Under the pieces are notes generated by a model. The model was not told the origin of the DNA. It searched no databases and saw nothing but the letters and a program-made list of their open reading frames with translations. From Candidatus Chloroploca mongolica (GTDB lineage Bacteria; Chloroflexota; Chloroflexia; Chloroflexales; Chloroflexaceae), in the NCBI RefSeq assembly GCF_004762035.2, contig NZ_SIJK02000005.1, forward strand, positions 139,507-175,416: a DNA stretch of 35,910 nucleotides. The letters are read 5' to 3'. Position numbers and translations under genes: made by a program. Numbering within the stretch: the stretch's first letter is position 1; each line of letters begins with the position of its first letter. Of the stretch, positions 1 through 6,473 are shown one piece after another.

Positions 1-475
1 CCGCCGCAACGGGCTTGGGGGCTTCAGGGGCCACTGCTACGGGCTTGGGGGCTTCGGGGGCCGGGGCCGCCTTTGCCTCGGGTGATGGGACTTCTCTGGG
101 TGGCGGGTTCGTCGCTACCGCAGCTGATGTCGCTTTGACCGCAGGCCCAACTGGGGCCGCCGGGGCGACAGGCTCATCATCAAAAAGATCAATCGTAACT
201 TTTTGCACTCGTGCGGGGGGCTCTTCATCGGTGTTGGCCCAGTGCTCGATCTCTTCGCCCGCGATATCGGCAAAATCACGTGGGAGTCGGGCAAAGCCGT
301 AACTGAGTTCGCGGACCGCTGTATGCATCGACTCGCGCGATTGTTTCGGCAGAATGTTGAGGCCGAGTGAGAGCAGGCTATAACCAAAACGTCCAACGCC
401 AACAGCTACTTCGCTCACCGTATCGAGGAGATCGCCTGTGCGTTGTGGTCGATTCTTTGTCGGTTCACTTGACAT
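1..475 (-). CDS. Hypothetical protein with Ala/Pro-rich tail (C-terminus outside window)
   Basis: The frame is open from an ATG at 475 to the window edge, so only the first 158 residues are visible and the 3' end is missing. An AAGGAA ribosome-binding site lies six to seven bases before the ATG. Residues 1-95 are ordinary mixed sequence with a short hydrophobic stretch near residues 29-41. From about residue 100 the chain becomes almost purely Ala, Pro, Glu, Val and Lys, and near the edge the decapeptide APEAPKPVAV begins to repeat. Such tails are usually flexible linkers or protein- or polymer-binding arms. I do not recognise the family. The gene is divergent from the CinA-like gene, with about 90 bases between the two starts. 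Confidence 0.75.
   Translation of the reverse strand, partial: MSSEPTKNRPQRTGDLLDTVSEVAVGVGRFGYSLLSLGLNILPKQSRESMHTAVRELSYGFARLPRDFADIAGEEIEHWANTDEEPPARVQKVTIDLFDDEPVAPAAPVGPAVKATSAAVATNPPPREVPSPEAKAAPAPEAPKPVAVAPEAPKPVAA
9..64. repeat. Two tandem copies of a 30-bp coding repeat
   Basis: The block ACGGGCTTGGGGGCTTC recurs at 9 and 39 with a 30-base period and only a single-base change in its body. It encodes the decapeptide repeat APEAPKPVAV of the minus-strand protein. The repeat may continue beyond the window edge. Confidence 0.7.
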
Positions 476-566
476 ACCAAATTCCTTATGCAGATGTACG
501 GAGACCACTTTTGTTGTATGATAAGCATCCTACATAGGTTCCCTAATGTCAAGAGGGAGAAACATC

Positions 567-1145
567 GTGTTGCCGTCGCTTCCTGTTAACCAGACGATTA
601 TTGCCATCCATGCGGCACCGCCCCGCCTTGTCTATGTCTGCGCAGGGGCTGGTTCGCTGGCGCTTGCCTGGTTGCACGCGGTGGCCGGTTCGTCGCGCAC
701 GATCCTTGAGGCGCGCGATGTGTATGCACCACAGGCGCTTGCCGAGCTCGTGGTTGATCCAGCGCCGCAGGCCGTCAGCGCGACGACCGCGCTGGCATTG
801 GCAAACTGGGCCTTGCAACGCGCTCGAATGCTTGCTGAAGGCGACTGGCCATTGCTGGGGGTGGCCTGTACGGCAGCGATTGCGACGGATCGCGTGCGGC
901 GCGGGGCCGATCGTGCGTTGGTTGCGGTTGCCAGTCGGGGCGAGCCGTGGCTTGGGGCGTTGACCCTTCGTGGGCCGGGGGCGTCGGTGGTAGCTGATCG
1001 GGTGACGCAAGAGGCGGCGATCAGTGAACTGGTGATTGGTGCGATCGCCCGGGCATGTGGCCTGGTCGCACCCCCACTCAGTTATGGGTACGCTCTCGAA
1101 CAACCCGAGATGCCACCAGGTTGCGCCTACCGCGAGAGTGAGTAA
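567..1145 (+). CDS. CinA C-terminal domain-like protein
   Basis: The translation contains the segment CAGAGSLALAWLHAVAGSSR, then VSATTALALANWALQRAR, then GVACTAAIATDRVRRGADR. This is the order of blocks found in CinA C-terminal (NMN amidohydrolase-like) proteins: a Gly-rich loop, a VS..TA helix and a G..CTA.IATDR..RG strand. Whether this short paralogue acts on nicotinamide mononucleotide is inferred only. I chose the GTG at 567 because GGGAG lies seven bases upstream; the in-frame ATG at 546 has no ribosome-binding site. From 567 the protein has 192 residues. It is followed nine bases later by nth and probably shares a transcript with it. Confidence 0.72.
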   Translation: MLPSLPVNQTIIAIHAAPPRLVYVCAGAGSLALAWLHAVAGSSRTILEARDVYAPQALAELVVDPAPQAVSATTALALANWALQRARMLAEGDWPLLGVACTAAIATDRVRRGADRALVAVASRGEPWLGALTLRGPGASVVADRVTQEAAISELVIGAIARACGLVAPPLSYGYALEQPEMPPGCAYRESE

Positions 1146-1154
1146 AATACATAT

Positions 1155-1847
1155 ATGACAAAAAGAGCTGATCTTCCTGACCCGGCTGAGCGTCAGCCGT
1201 TTCCGATTGATACGGTCATGGCGACCCTCGCAGCGACGATGCCACACTATGCGCAACCCTTGATTGACCAGATGGGTGGCGAAGGGGCTACCCCGTTTCG
1301 GATTCTGGTTGCGACGATCTTGAGTCTGCGGACCAAAGATACGTTGACGTCCGTGGTTGCGCCACGTCTTTTTGCGGTTGCCGATACACCAGCAGCCTTG
1401 CGCAACCTAAGCGAAGCGCAAGTGACCGAACTGATCTTTCCGGTCGGTTTCTATCGGAACAAAGCCCGCTCACTGCGCGAGATCAGCCGGATTTTGCTGG
1501 AGCAGTACGATGGCAAGGTGCCGAGCGAGCTCGATCAGTTGCTGGCCTTGCCAGGGGTGGGCCGCAAAACGGCCAATCTTGTGCTCACAGCTGGTTTCGG
1601 GTTGCCCGGCATCTGTGTGGATATTCATGTCCACCGTATTTGCAATCGCTGGGGCTACGTTCGCACCCGCAATCCTGATGCAACCGAGATGGTCCTGCGG
1701 GCACAGCTACCTGGTACGTACTGGCTCGCGATTAATCGGCTCCTCGTCACGCTCGGGCAGCACATCTGTCTCCCGATCGCGCCGAAATGTTCCCTCTGTC
1801 CTATTGCCGCCGCGTGTGACCGTGTAGGAGTAACGCGTAGCCGATGA
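1155..1847 (+). CDS. nth: Endonuclease III (DNA glycosylase/AP lyase)
   Basis: This is a base-excision repair enzyme that removes oxidised pyrimidines and cleaves the resulting abasic site. The 230-residue product has the helix-hairpin-helix LPGVGRKTA at residues 132-140, with the catalytic lysine at 138. The catalytic aspartate is D156 in VDIHVHR. A C-terminal [4Fe-4S] loop has Cys 205, 212, 215 and 221 with the canonical C-x6-C-x2-C-x5-C spacing. The helix before the HhH reads ILSLRTKDT, as in thermophile-type Nth, rather than the E. coli ILSAQATD. The stop codon overlaps the start of the next gene (ATGA), which indicates translational coupling. Confidence 0.96.
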   Translation: MTKRADLPDPAERQPFPIDTVMATLAATMPHYAQPLIDQMGGEGATPFRILVATILSLRTKDTLTSVVAPRLFAVADTPAALRNLSEAQVTELIFPVGFYRNKARSLREISRILLEQYDGKVPSELDQLLALPGVGRKTANLVLTAGFGLPGICVDIHVHRICNRWGYVRTRNPDATEMVLRAQLPGTYWLAINRLLVTLGQHICLPIAPKCSLCPIAAACDRVGVTRSR

Positions 1848-2488
1848 AACAGCGACCTGTCCTGATTATTATGGCGAAACAGCCCCTGCCTGGCCGTACC
1901 AAGACCCGGCTTTGTCCCCCGTTGACCCTCGAAGAGGCTACGCTGCTCTATGAGGGGATGTTGCGTGATACGCTTGCCCTAACCCGGCGCGTACCTGGGA
2001 TTGAAGTGGTTCTGGGGATTGATTCACCCGTCAGCGAGGCCTATTTTCGTGGCCTTGCGCCTGACCTGCGGCAACTGCCTCAGGGCGATGGGACGCTAGG
2101 TGAGCGCCTGGCTCGTGTGAGTGAGGCCGCCTTTGCGGATGGGGCGCCTGCGGTTGGCGTGATGAGCAGCGACAGCCCGAGTTTGCCGCCAAGCTATCTG
2201 GAGCGTGCGTTTGCGTTGCTTGCGGAATACGATCTGAGCATCGGGCCATGCGAGGATGGTGGCTATTATATGGCTGCCTTGTCTCAATCTGCCCCGCCCC
2301 TCTTCCGCGAGGTCACCATGAGCACCCCGCACGTCCTGCACGACACCCTCGAACGTGCCGCCGAACTGGGCCTACGCACGGCCCTGTTGCCAGCCTGGTA
2401 TGACATTGACACCGCTGCTGACCTCGAACGGCTGCGCAATGATCCTGCGCCGCTGCGGTATACGCGGCCTCTTTTGCACCGTCTCTAG
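1844..2488 (+). CDS. TIGR04282/DUF2064 family GT-A-fold transferase
   Basis: The N-terminus LIIMAKQPLPGRTKTRLCPP is the nucleotide-binding signature of this glycosyltransferase-A-like family. It is followed by GVMSSDSPSLPP (the metal-binding D-x-D/SDSP region) and GPCEDGGYYMAAL, which matches the conserved DGGY block. The length of 214 residues is normal. Family members are annotated as putative glycosyltransferases or guanylyltransferases, and the substrate is unknown. It overlaps nth by four bases and ends just before a hairpin pair. A link to repair is not implied beyond co-transcription. Confidence 0.88.
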   Translation: MKQRPVLIIMAKQPLPGRTKTRLCPPLTLEEATLLYEGMLRDTLALTRRVPGIEVVLGIDSPVSEAYFRGLAPDLRQLPQGDGTLGERLARVSEAAFADGAPAVGVMSSDSPSLPPSYLERAFALLAEYDLSIGPCEDGGYYMAALSQSAPPLFREVTMSTPHVLHDTLERAAELGLRTALLPAWYDIDTAADLERLRNDPAPLRYTRPLLHRL

Positions 2489-2503
2489 CGGGCTGCGCCC
2501 TAA

Positions 2504-2624
2504 AAACCTGTGCTTGTGCTGGTGGCAACGGTCAGCACAAGCACGTTCCGGAAACCTGACAGGTGGGCGCCGCCGCAATCTTTGGGGTATCCGAGACATA
2601 TCCTGGCACCCACCTGTCAGGTTT
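2504..2624. repeat. Intergenic double-hairpin repeat element
   Basis: Two perfect stems fill the space after the DUF2064 gene. The first pairs 2510-2521 with 2533-2544 (12 bp, 11-base loop). The second pairs 2552-2567 with 2609-2624 (16 bp, 41-base loop, arm AAACCTGACAGGTGGG). The heptamer AAACCTG occurs at 2504 and 2552 and inverted at 2618. No U-tract follows, so this is not a classic intrinsic terminator. It could be a REP-like dispersed element that also ends or stabilises the upstream transcript. Confidence 0.75.
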
Positions 2625-2642
2625 GACGGGGATCGCCCCTAT

Positions 2643-2671
2643 TTGACAGAGCAAAGGTTCCATCCTATACT
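2643..2671 (+). promoter_or_regulatory. Sigma-70-type promoter of the SulP-ArsR operon
   Basis: A perfect -35 TTGACA (2643-2648) and a -10 TATACT (2666-2671) are separated by exactly 17 bases. The predicted start of transcription is near 2678, immediately beside the palindrome at 2679-2702. Confidence 0.85.
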
Positions 2672-2678
2672 CTTTCTT

Positions 2679-2702
2679 AAATATATGAATATTCATATAT
2701 TT
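2679..2702. promoter_or_regulatory. 24-bp perfect palindrome, probable ArsR operator
   Basis: The half-site ATATATGAAT is followed directly by its reverse complement, and the symmetry extends to 12+12 bases. The motif resembles known ArsR/SmtB operators (ATATGAA...TTCATAT). A looser outer symmetry pairs 2674-2681 with 2708-2715. It sits on the predicted +1 of the promoter at 2643-2671, so a bound repressor would block initiation. The ArsR gene closing the operon is the obvious candidate ligand, by inference. Confidence 0.85.
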
Positions 2703-2731
2703 GATTATTTAAGAAAGGAGCGGATGAATCT

Positions 2732-4477
2732 ATGCAGCGTCTTGCGCAGTTTCCGCTCGTTGAGCAGTTGCGTCACGAGTTTGCCGGGTACAACGGCGAT
2801 ACCTTGCGGCGTGATTTGTTGGCGGGCATTACGGTTGGGGCCGTCAGTTTGCCATTGGCCCTGGCCTTTGGGGTCGCGTCAGGCGCTGATGCCGCCGCAG
2901 GGTTGGTGACAGCGATCCTCGCTGGGATCATCATTGGGGGGTTGAGTGGGGCGAGTTTTCAGATTTCTGGCCCGACGGGGGCCATGTCGGCGGTGTTGAT
3001 CGTGGTAGCCCAACGCTATGGCTTAGGCGGGCTTTGGGTTACGGCATTGATGGCCGGGGTCTTCATTCTCTTGCTGGGGCTCTTTCGTCTTGGCCGCTAC
3101 ATTTCGTTCATTCCCTCACCAGTTATTGCGGGTTTTACCAGCGGCATTGCCATCATTATCGTGATCGGGCAACTCGACAATGTGCTCGGCGTGACGACGC
3201 CCCCCGCCGAGAATGCGTTTGCACGGTTGGTACACTATTTCACCCATCCCTTGATGCCCGATTGGCGTACGATCCTGGTGACGGCGCTGGTCATTGTGGT
3301 GATGATCATTATGCCACGCTTGACCCGGGTGATCCCTGGTTCGCTGGTCGGCATGGTGCTGGTGACGATCCTGGTGGCCGTGGTGGGCTGGGATATCCCG
3401 GTGATCGGGGCAATCCCGCAGACAATTTTGCTCGATGAGCGACTGACCTTTGGCGCGATCCCCTGGCTCGAACTGAACGATCTGCTTTTGCCTGCGGTTT
3501 CGATTGCCGCCCTCGGCGCGATCGAGAGCTTGCTCTGCGGTTCGGTGGGGGCGACGATGAGTGGACGACGTTTTGAGAGCAATCAAGAGTTGCTGGCGCA
3601 GGGCATTGGCAACCTGATCATTCCCTTTTTTGGTGGCGTGCCAGCCACGGCCGCCATTGCCCGGACGAGTGTGGCGATCAAGAGTGGTGGGGTCACGCGC
3701 ATGACGAGCATCGTGCATTCACTTGTGCTCTTGCTTAGTGTCTTTGTGCTGGCCCCCCTGATTAGCCGTGTGCCACTGGCTGCCCTTGCCGGGGTGTTGC
3801 TGGTTACGGCCTGGCGCATGAATGAATGGGAAAGCATCCACTTCTTTGTGCATAGTGGCCTGAAACATGCCGTTATTGGCTTTTTTGTGACCATGATCGC
3901 GACCGCCGCCCTCGATTTGACTCAGGCGATCATGATTGGGATCAGCCTGTCGGCCATTATTTACTTGCGGCAGTCGGCCATCAGTACCACCGTCACGAGC
4001 CAGCCGATTGATGCCGAGAAGATGCAGCAGCAGGGCTTCCCGATTACCGCCACCTGCCCAAGCATTCATGTCTATTATCTGACCGGCCCACTCTTTTTTG
4101 GGAGTGTCAATACGATTCTTGAAGCCTTCAAGCATGCGAACGAGTATTATAGTATCATCATCAGCATGCGCGGGGTTCCCATGATCGATGTCATGGGAAC
4201 CCAGGCGATCAGCCAGATTGTCGAAGAGCATCGCGCCCGTGGGGGCGAGATCTTCTTTACCGCCTTGCAGCCAGCGGTGATGGAGCTCTTTCAGCGTACC
4301 GGGCTTGCCGAGAAGATTGGCATGCGCTACATCTACTGGAGTTCTGCCGATGTAATTATTGAGTTGCACGAGCGTCGTATGGTGGCGGGGTGCCCCCATT
4401 GTCATGCCCACGGCGAGCGTTGCAGTGTCTTGCAGCAAGCCCAGGAACGCCTGGCGTTTGAGGCAAAGGTGACATAA
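2732..4477 (+). CDS. SulP family inorganic anion transporter with STAS domain
   Basis: This 581-residue membrane protein is a SLC26/SulP-type carrier for anions such as sulfate or bicarbonate. The N-terminal block LLAGITVGAVSLPLALAFGV and the following FQISGPTGAMSAV match the family signature, and about a dozen hydrophobic segments run to residue ~415. A STAS domain spans roughly residues 430-545; its usual phosphorylatable serine loop reads MRGVPMIDVMG. The tail is unusual: after the STAS domain the chain ends with C554, H556, C557, H558, H560 and C564 within eleven residues, a possible metal or redox site. An AGGAG lies 11 bases before the ATG. The stop overlaps the ArsR start. Sulfate versus bicarbonate cannot be decided from sequence alone. 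Confidence 0.93.
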   Translation: MQRLAQFPLVEQLRHEFAGYNGDTLRRDLLAGITVGAVSLPLALAFGVASGADAAAGLVTAILAGIIIGGLSGASFQISGPTGAMSAVLIVVAQRYGLGGLWVTALMAGVFILLLGLFRLGRYISFIPSPVIAGFTSGIAIIIVIGQLDNVLGVTTPPAENAFARLVHYFTHPLMPDWRTILVTALVIVVMIIMPRLTRVIPGSLVGMVLVTILVAVVGWDIPVIGAIPQTILLDERLTFGAIPWLELNDLLLPAVSIAALGAIESLLCGSVGATMSGRRFESNQELLAQGIGNLIIPFFGGVPATAAIARTSVAIKSGGVTRMTSIVHSLVLLLSVFVLAPLISRVPLAALAGVLLVTAWRMNEWESIHFFVHSGLKHAVIGFFVTMIATAALDLTQAIMIGISLSAIIYLRQSAISTTVTSQPIDAEKMQQQGFPITATCPSIHVYYLTGPLFFGSVNTILEAFKHANEYYSIIISMRGVPMIDVMGTQAISQIVEEHRARGGEIFFTALQPAVMELFQRTGLAEKIGMRYIYWSSADVIIELHERRMVAGCPHCHAHGERCSVLQQAQERLAFEAKVT

Positions 4478-4809
4478 TGTATCAGCCTCTTCATCAATTC
4501 AAAGCCGAGTTCTTCAAAGCGCTCGGCCATCCGTTACGCCTGGTGATCCTTGAGCAACTGGTCGCCGGGGAAAAGAGCGTGACCGACTTGCAGGCAGCGC
4601 TTGGCGTGGATCAGTCAAGTGTGTCGCAACAACTGGCGATCTTGCGTACGCGCAATATTGTTGAGCCACGCAAAGATGGTACCAGTGTCTTTTACCGCCT
4701 GCGTGACCCGTTGATTGCCGAGTTGCTAGACCTTGCCCGCAGCATCTTTAACAATCACCTGATTGATACCCAGGCGATGTTGCAGCAACTCGCCACGAGC
4801 GAGACCTGA
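4477..4809 (+). CDS. ArsR/SmtB-fold transcriptional repressor
   Basis: The 110-residue protein has the standard winged-helix layout: FKALGHPLRLVILEQL (helix 1-2), SVTDLQAALGVDQSSVSQQL (recognition helix-turn-helix) and a beta wing at RKDGTSVFYRL. It contains no cysteine at all, so the Cys-based metal or persulfide sensing of classical ArsR, CadC or BigR proteins is not possible. The His/Asp residues in the last helix (DPLIAELLDLARSIFNNH) could still form a helix-5 type site. The start codon overlaps the SulP stop (TAATG), so the two are translated together. It probably binds the palindrome at 2679-2702 and represses its own operon. Confidence 0.92.
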   Translation: MYQPLHQFKAEFFKALGHPLRLVILEQLVAGEKSVTDLQAALGVDQSSVSQQLAILRTRNIVEPRKDGTSVFYRLRDPLIAELLDLARSIFNNHLIDTQAMLQQLATSET

Positions 4810-4864
4810 ACGTCAGCCTCCGGCTAGGGCTTTGAAGGCCTGCCGTTTATGCTGATGGATCGCC

Positions 4865-4927
4865 GGCGAGCGGTACGGGCGCAGCGCGCTGCGCCGGGCG
4901 AGCGGTACGGGCGCAGCGCGCTGCGCC
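4865..4927. repeat. Tandem 31-bp GC-rich palindromic repeat between convergent genes
   Basis: A 31-base unit beginning GGCGAGCGGTACGGGC occurs at 4865-4895 and again at 4897-4927. Each copy holds the perfect palindrome GCGCAGCGCGCTGCGC. It lies in the short gap between the arsR stop and the stop of the minus-strand kinase-like gene, so it may act as a two-way terminator or transcript stabiliser, although no U-tract is present. Confidence 0.75.
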
Positions 4928-4931
4928 CCAA

Positions 4932-6329
4932 CTATCCTTCGCTCTCGCTGAGACGGAGGGCCATTTTGAGATAAAACGGCGGCATAAGTTCGAGTTCCCA
5001 CTTGACTTCGAGGCTGGGCAAGACAACCGTATGGTAATAGACGGCCTGCTGAAGCGCGGCGAGCAACTGGGTTTGCTCGAAGGTATGCACCAGGTTGACC
5101 CCTGGCACAACCGAGGTCCACGGTTCAAGATAGGCATCACGCAGGCGTTCGCGTACGTGGGGAATATGGGGCAAGAAATCCTCGCTCTCGACCAGAAAGA
5201 GCAGCAGGCTAAAGAAGGGATGACTGAGTGAACTGTCGGCCCAATCGAGAAAGACAAAGGCGTCCTGGTTGATCAGTACCTGCCCGGCCCAGAAATCACC
5301 ATGTTCGAGCGCAAGGGGAATGCCATCGCTCTGCAGCGCTTCCCAGCGCCTCCCGATCTGCCCTGCCAGACGGCGCAGCCGTTCACGTTCATGGCGTGAA
5401 AGCCCGGCTGGACGGTTGGGCAGGGTGGCGGGAAGATCGTGGAGCAAGGCCATCACGTGGCGCTCGAGTTCAGCGAGTGGGCGTGTCGGGAGGCCCGTTG
5501 CCCGCAGGTCGCTCAGGTGCCTGGTCGTCGCGATCTGGAGTGTGGCAAATTCGGCGAGGGCCTGTTGCCAGAGGGCGAGATCATCATCGTCACGGTACAG
5601 CATCAAGCTGGTGCCCTGGACTTCACGCATCAGCAACCGTCCGTGCTGCTGATCAAGCGCAATGGGCTGGGCCACACGACGTGGCATCAGCGAGGCCAGC
5701 ACCGTCGTCAGGGCTGGCTCGTAATGCGCTACTGATGGTACCACTTTCAAATAGGCCGCACCCTGGTCGGTTGGCAGGCGCACAATGGCCGACCGCTGCC
5801 ATGAACGCAGTTGGATCGGCTGGCCGGTGAGCCGCATCTGGTGTTTATGCAGGGTGTGGTTGGCCCAGGCAACCGCAGCTTCATACCACCCTGGCATATA
5901 CCATGGCGTCCGCAGTGCTGGCGCAGGTGTTGCACTTGCACTGTACCAGGCAAACCAGTCAACCAGGGCCGTCCGATGTTCTTCCACCGCCAGCGGCAGG
6001 GTCAAGACCTCTTCGGCTGAGACCCAGGAAGCCTCGTGGGGCAGAACAGGAACTCGTTCTTCGAGTACGGCGGCATAGACTTTGGAGAGCACCTCGTCGT
6101 CGGGCGTATAATTGATCGCCAGGCAGCGCAGTGTGGTCGCGGCGATCCCGAGATGTTCAGCCATCCAGTGATTGATATGCCCGATCTCCTGCCAGAAGTG
6201 GCCTTTAGCCTCAACAAACGCTGGCAGGCGCCATCCGTTGGCAGCGGGCAAGACGAGCACCCGACGGCGATCAGGATGCCCAAGGGCAATATGATTCTCA
6301 TATCGTACTGGAATAGAAGGGAGGGTCAT
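4932..6329 (-). CDS. APH-fold phosphotransferase-like protein with Nudix-like N-terminal region
   Basis: The C-terminal half resembles the aminoglycoside/choline kinase (APH) superfamily. It has a lysine strand AAYLKVVP (K195), the Brenner motif HGDFWAGQ (H343, D345) and the metal-binding FLDWAD (D362). The position that is normally Asn in HGDxxxxN is Gln here (Q350), so activity is uncertain. Residues 1-110 look like a Nudix-type beta fold (VLVLPAANGWRLPAF) but lack a Nudix box. I chose the ATG at 6329 (465 residues) because the promoter at 6378-6407 places the transcript start near 6371, which excludes the longer frame to 6440. The ribosome-binding site is weak. The substrate is unknown. 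The gene is divergent from the binding-protein gene at 6474. Confidence 0.78.
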   Translation of the reverse strand: MTLPSIPVRYENHIALGHPDRRRVLVLPAANGWRLPAFVEAKGHFWQEIGHINHWMAEHLGIAATTLRCLAINYTPDDEVLSKVYAAVLEERVPVLPHEASWVSAEEVLTLPLAVEEHRTALVDWFAWYSASATPAPALRTPWYMPGWYEAAVAWANHTLHKHQMRLTGQPIQLRSWQRSAIVRLPTDQGAAYLKVVPSVAHYEPALTTVLASLMPRRVAQPIALDQQHGRLLMREVQGTSLMLYRDDDDLALWQQALAEFATLQIATTRHLSDLRATGLPTRPLAELERHVMALLHDLPATLPNRPAGLSRHERERLRRLAGQIGRRWEALQSDGIPLALEHGDFWAGQVLINQDAFVFLDWADSSLSHPFFSLLLFLVESEDFLPHIPHVRERLRDAYLEPWTSVVPGVNLVHTFEQTQLLAALQQAVYYHTVVLPSLEVKWELELMPPFYLKMALRLSESEG

Positions 6330-6377
6330 TGTTTCTGTACAGCCATACCGGCATATTCTCAGAACATGCGTAGCGCG

Positions 6378-6407
6378 ATTGTAAACCGTCTTGTTTTGTT
6401 TTGTCAA
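6378..6407 (-). promoter_or_regulatory. Promoter of the APH-fold gene
   Basis: Read on the minus strand, TTGACA (6407-6402) and TACAAT (6383-6378) are separated by 18 bases. The predicted transcript start near 6371 leaves about 42 bases of leader before the ATG at 6329. Confidence 0.7.
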
Positions 6408-6433
6408 CCAGCTTACGTGAGTTGCCAGGGCAT

Positions 6434-6462
6434 TAGACAATTAGACCCTGATCAGCTACAAT
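6434..6462 (+). promoter_or_regulatory. Promoter of the binding lipoprotein, near-leaderless
   Basis: TAGACA (6434-6439) and TACAAT (6457-6462) are separated by 17 bases. The expected start of transcription is near 6469, only about five bases before the ATG at 6474, and no Shine-Dalgarno sequence is present. The mRNA is probably leaderless or almost so. Confidence 0.6.
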
Positions 6463-6473
6463 GTCATATCGAT

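Noticed and set aside
3116-4438. Long minus-strand frames under the SulP gene
   Set aside because: His/Asn/Asp-rich shadow translations of a GC-rich membrane-protein gene without start signals.
6036-6473. N-terminal extension of the binding-lipoprotein frame
   Set aside because: It lies opposite the APH-fold gene and upstream of the mapped promoter motif; the signal peptide begins at 6474.
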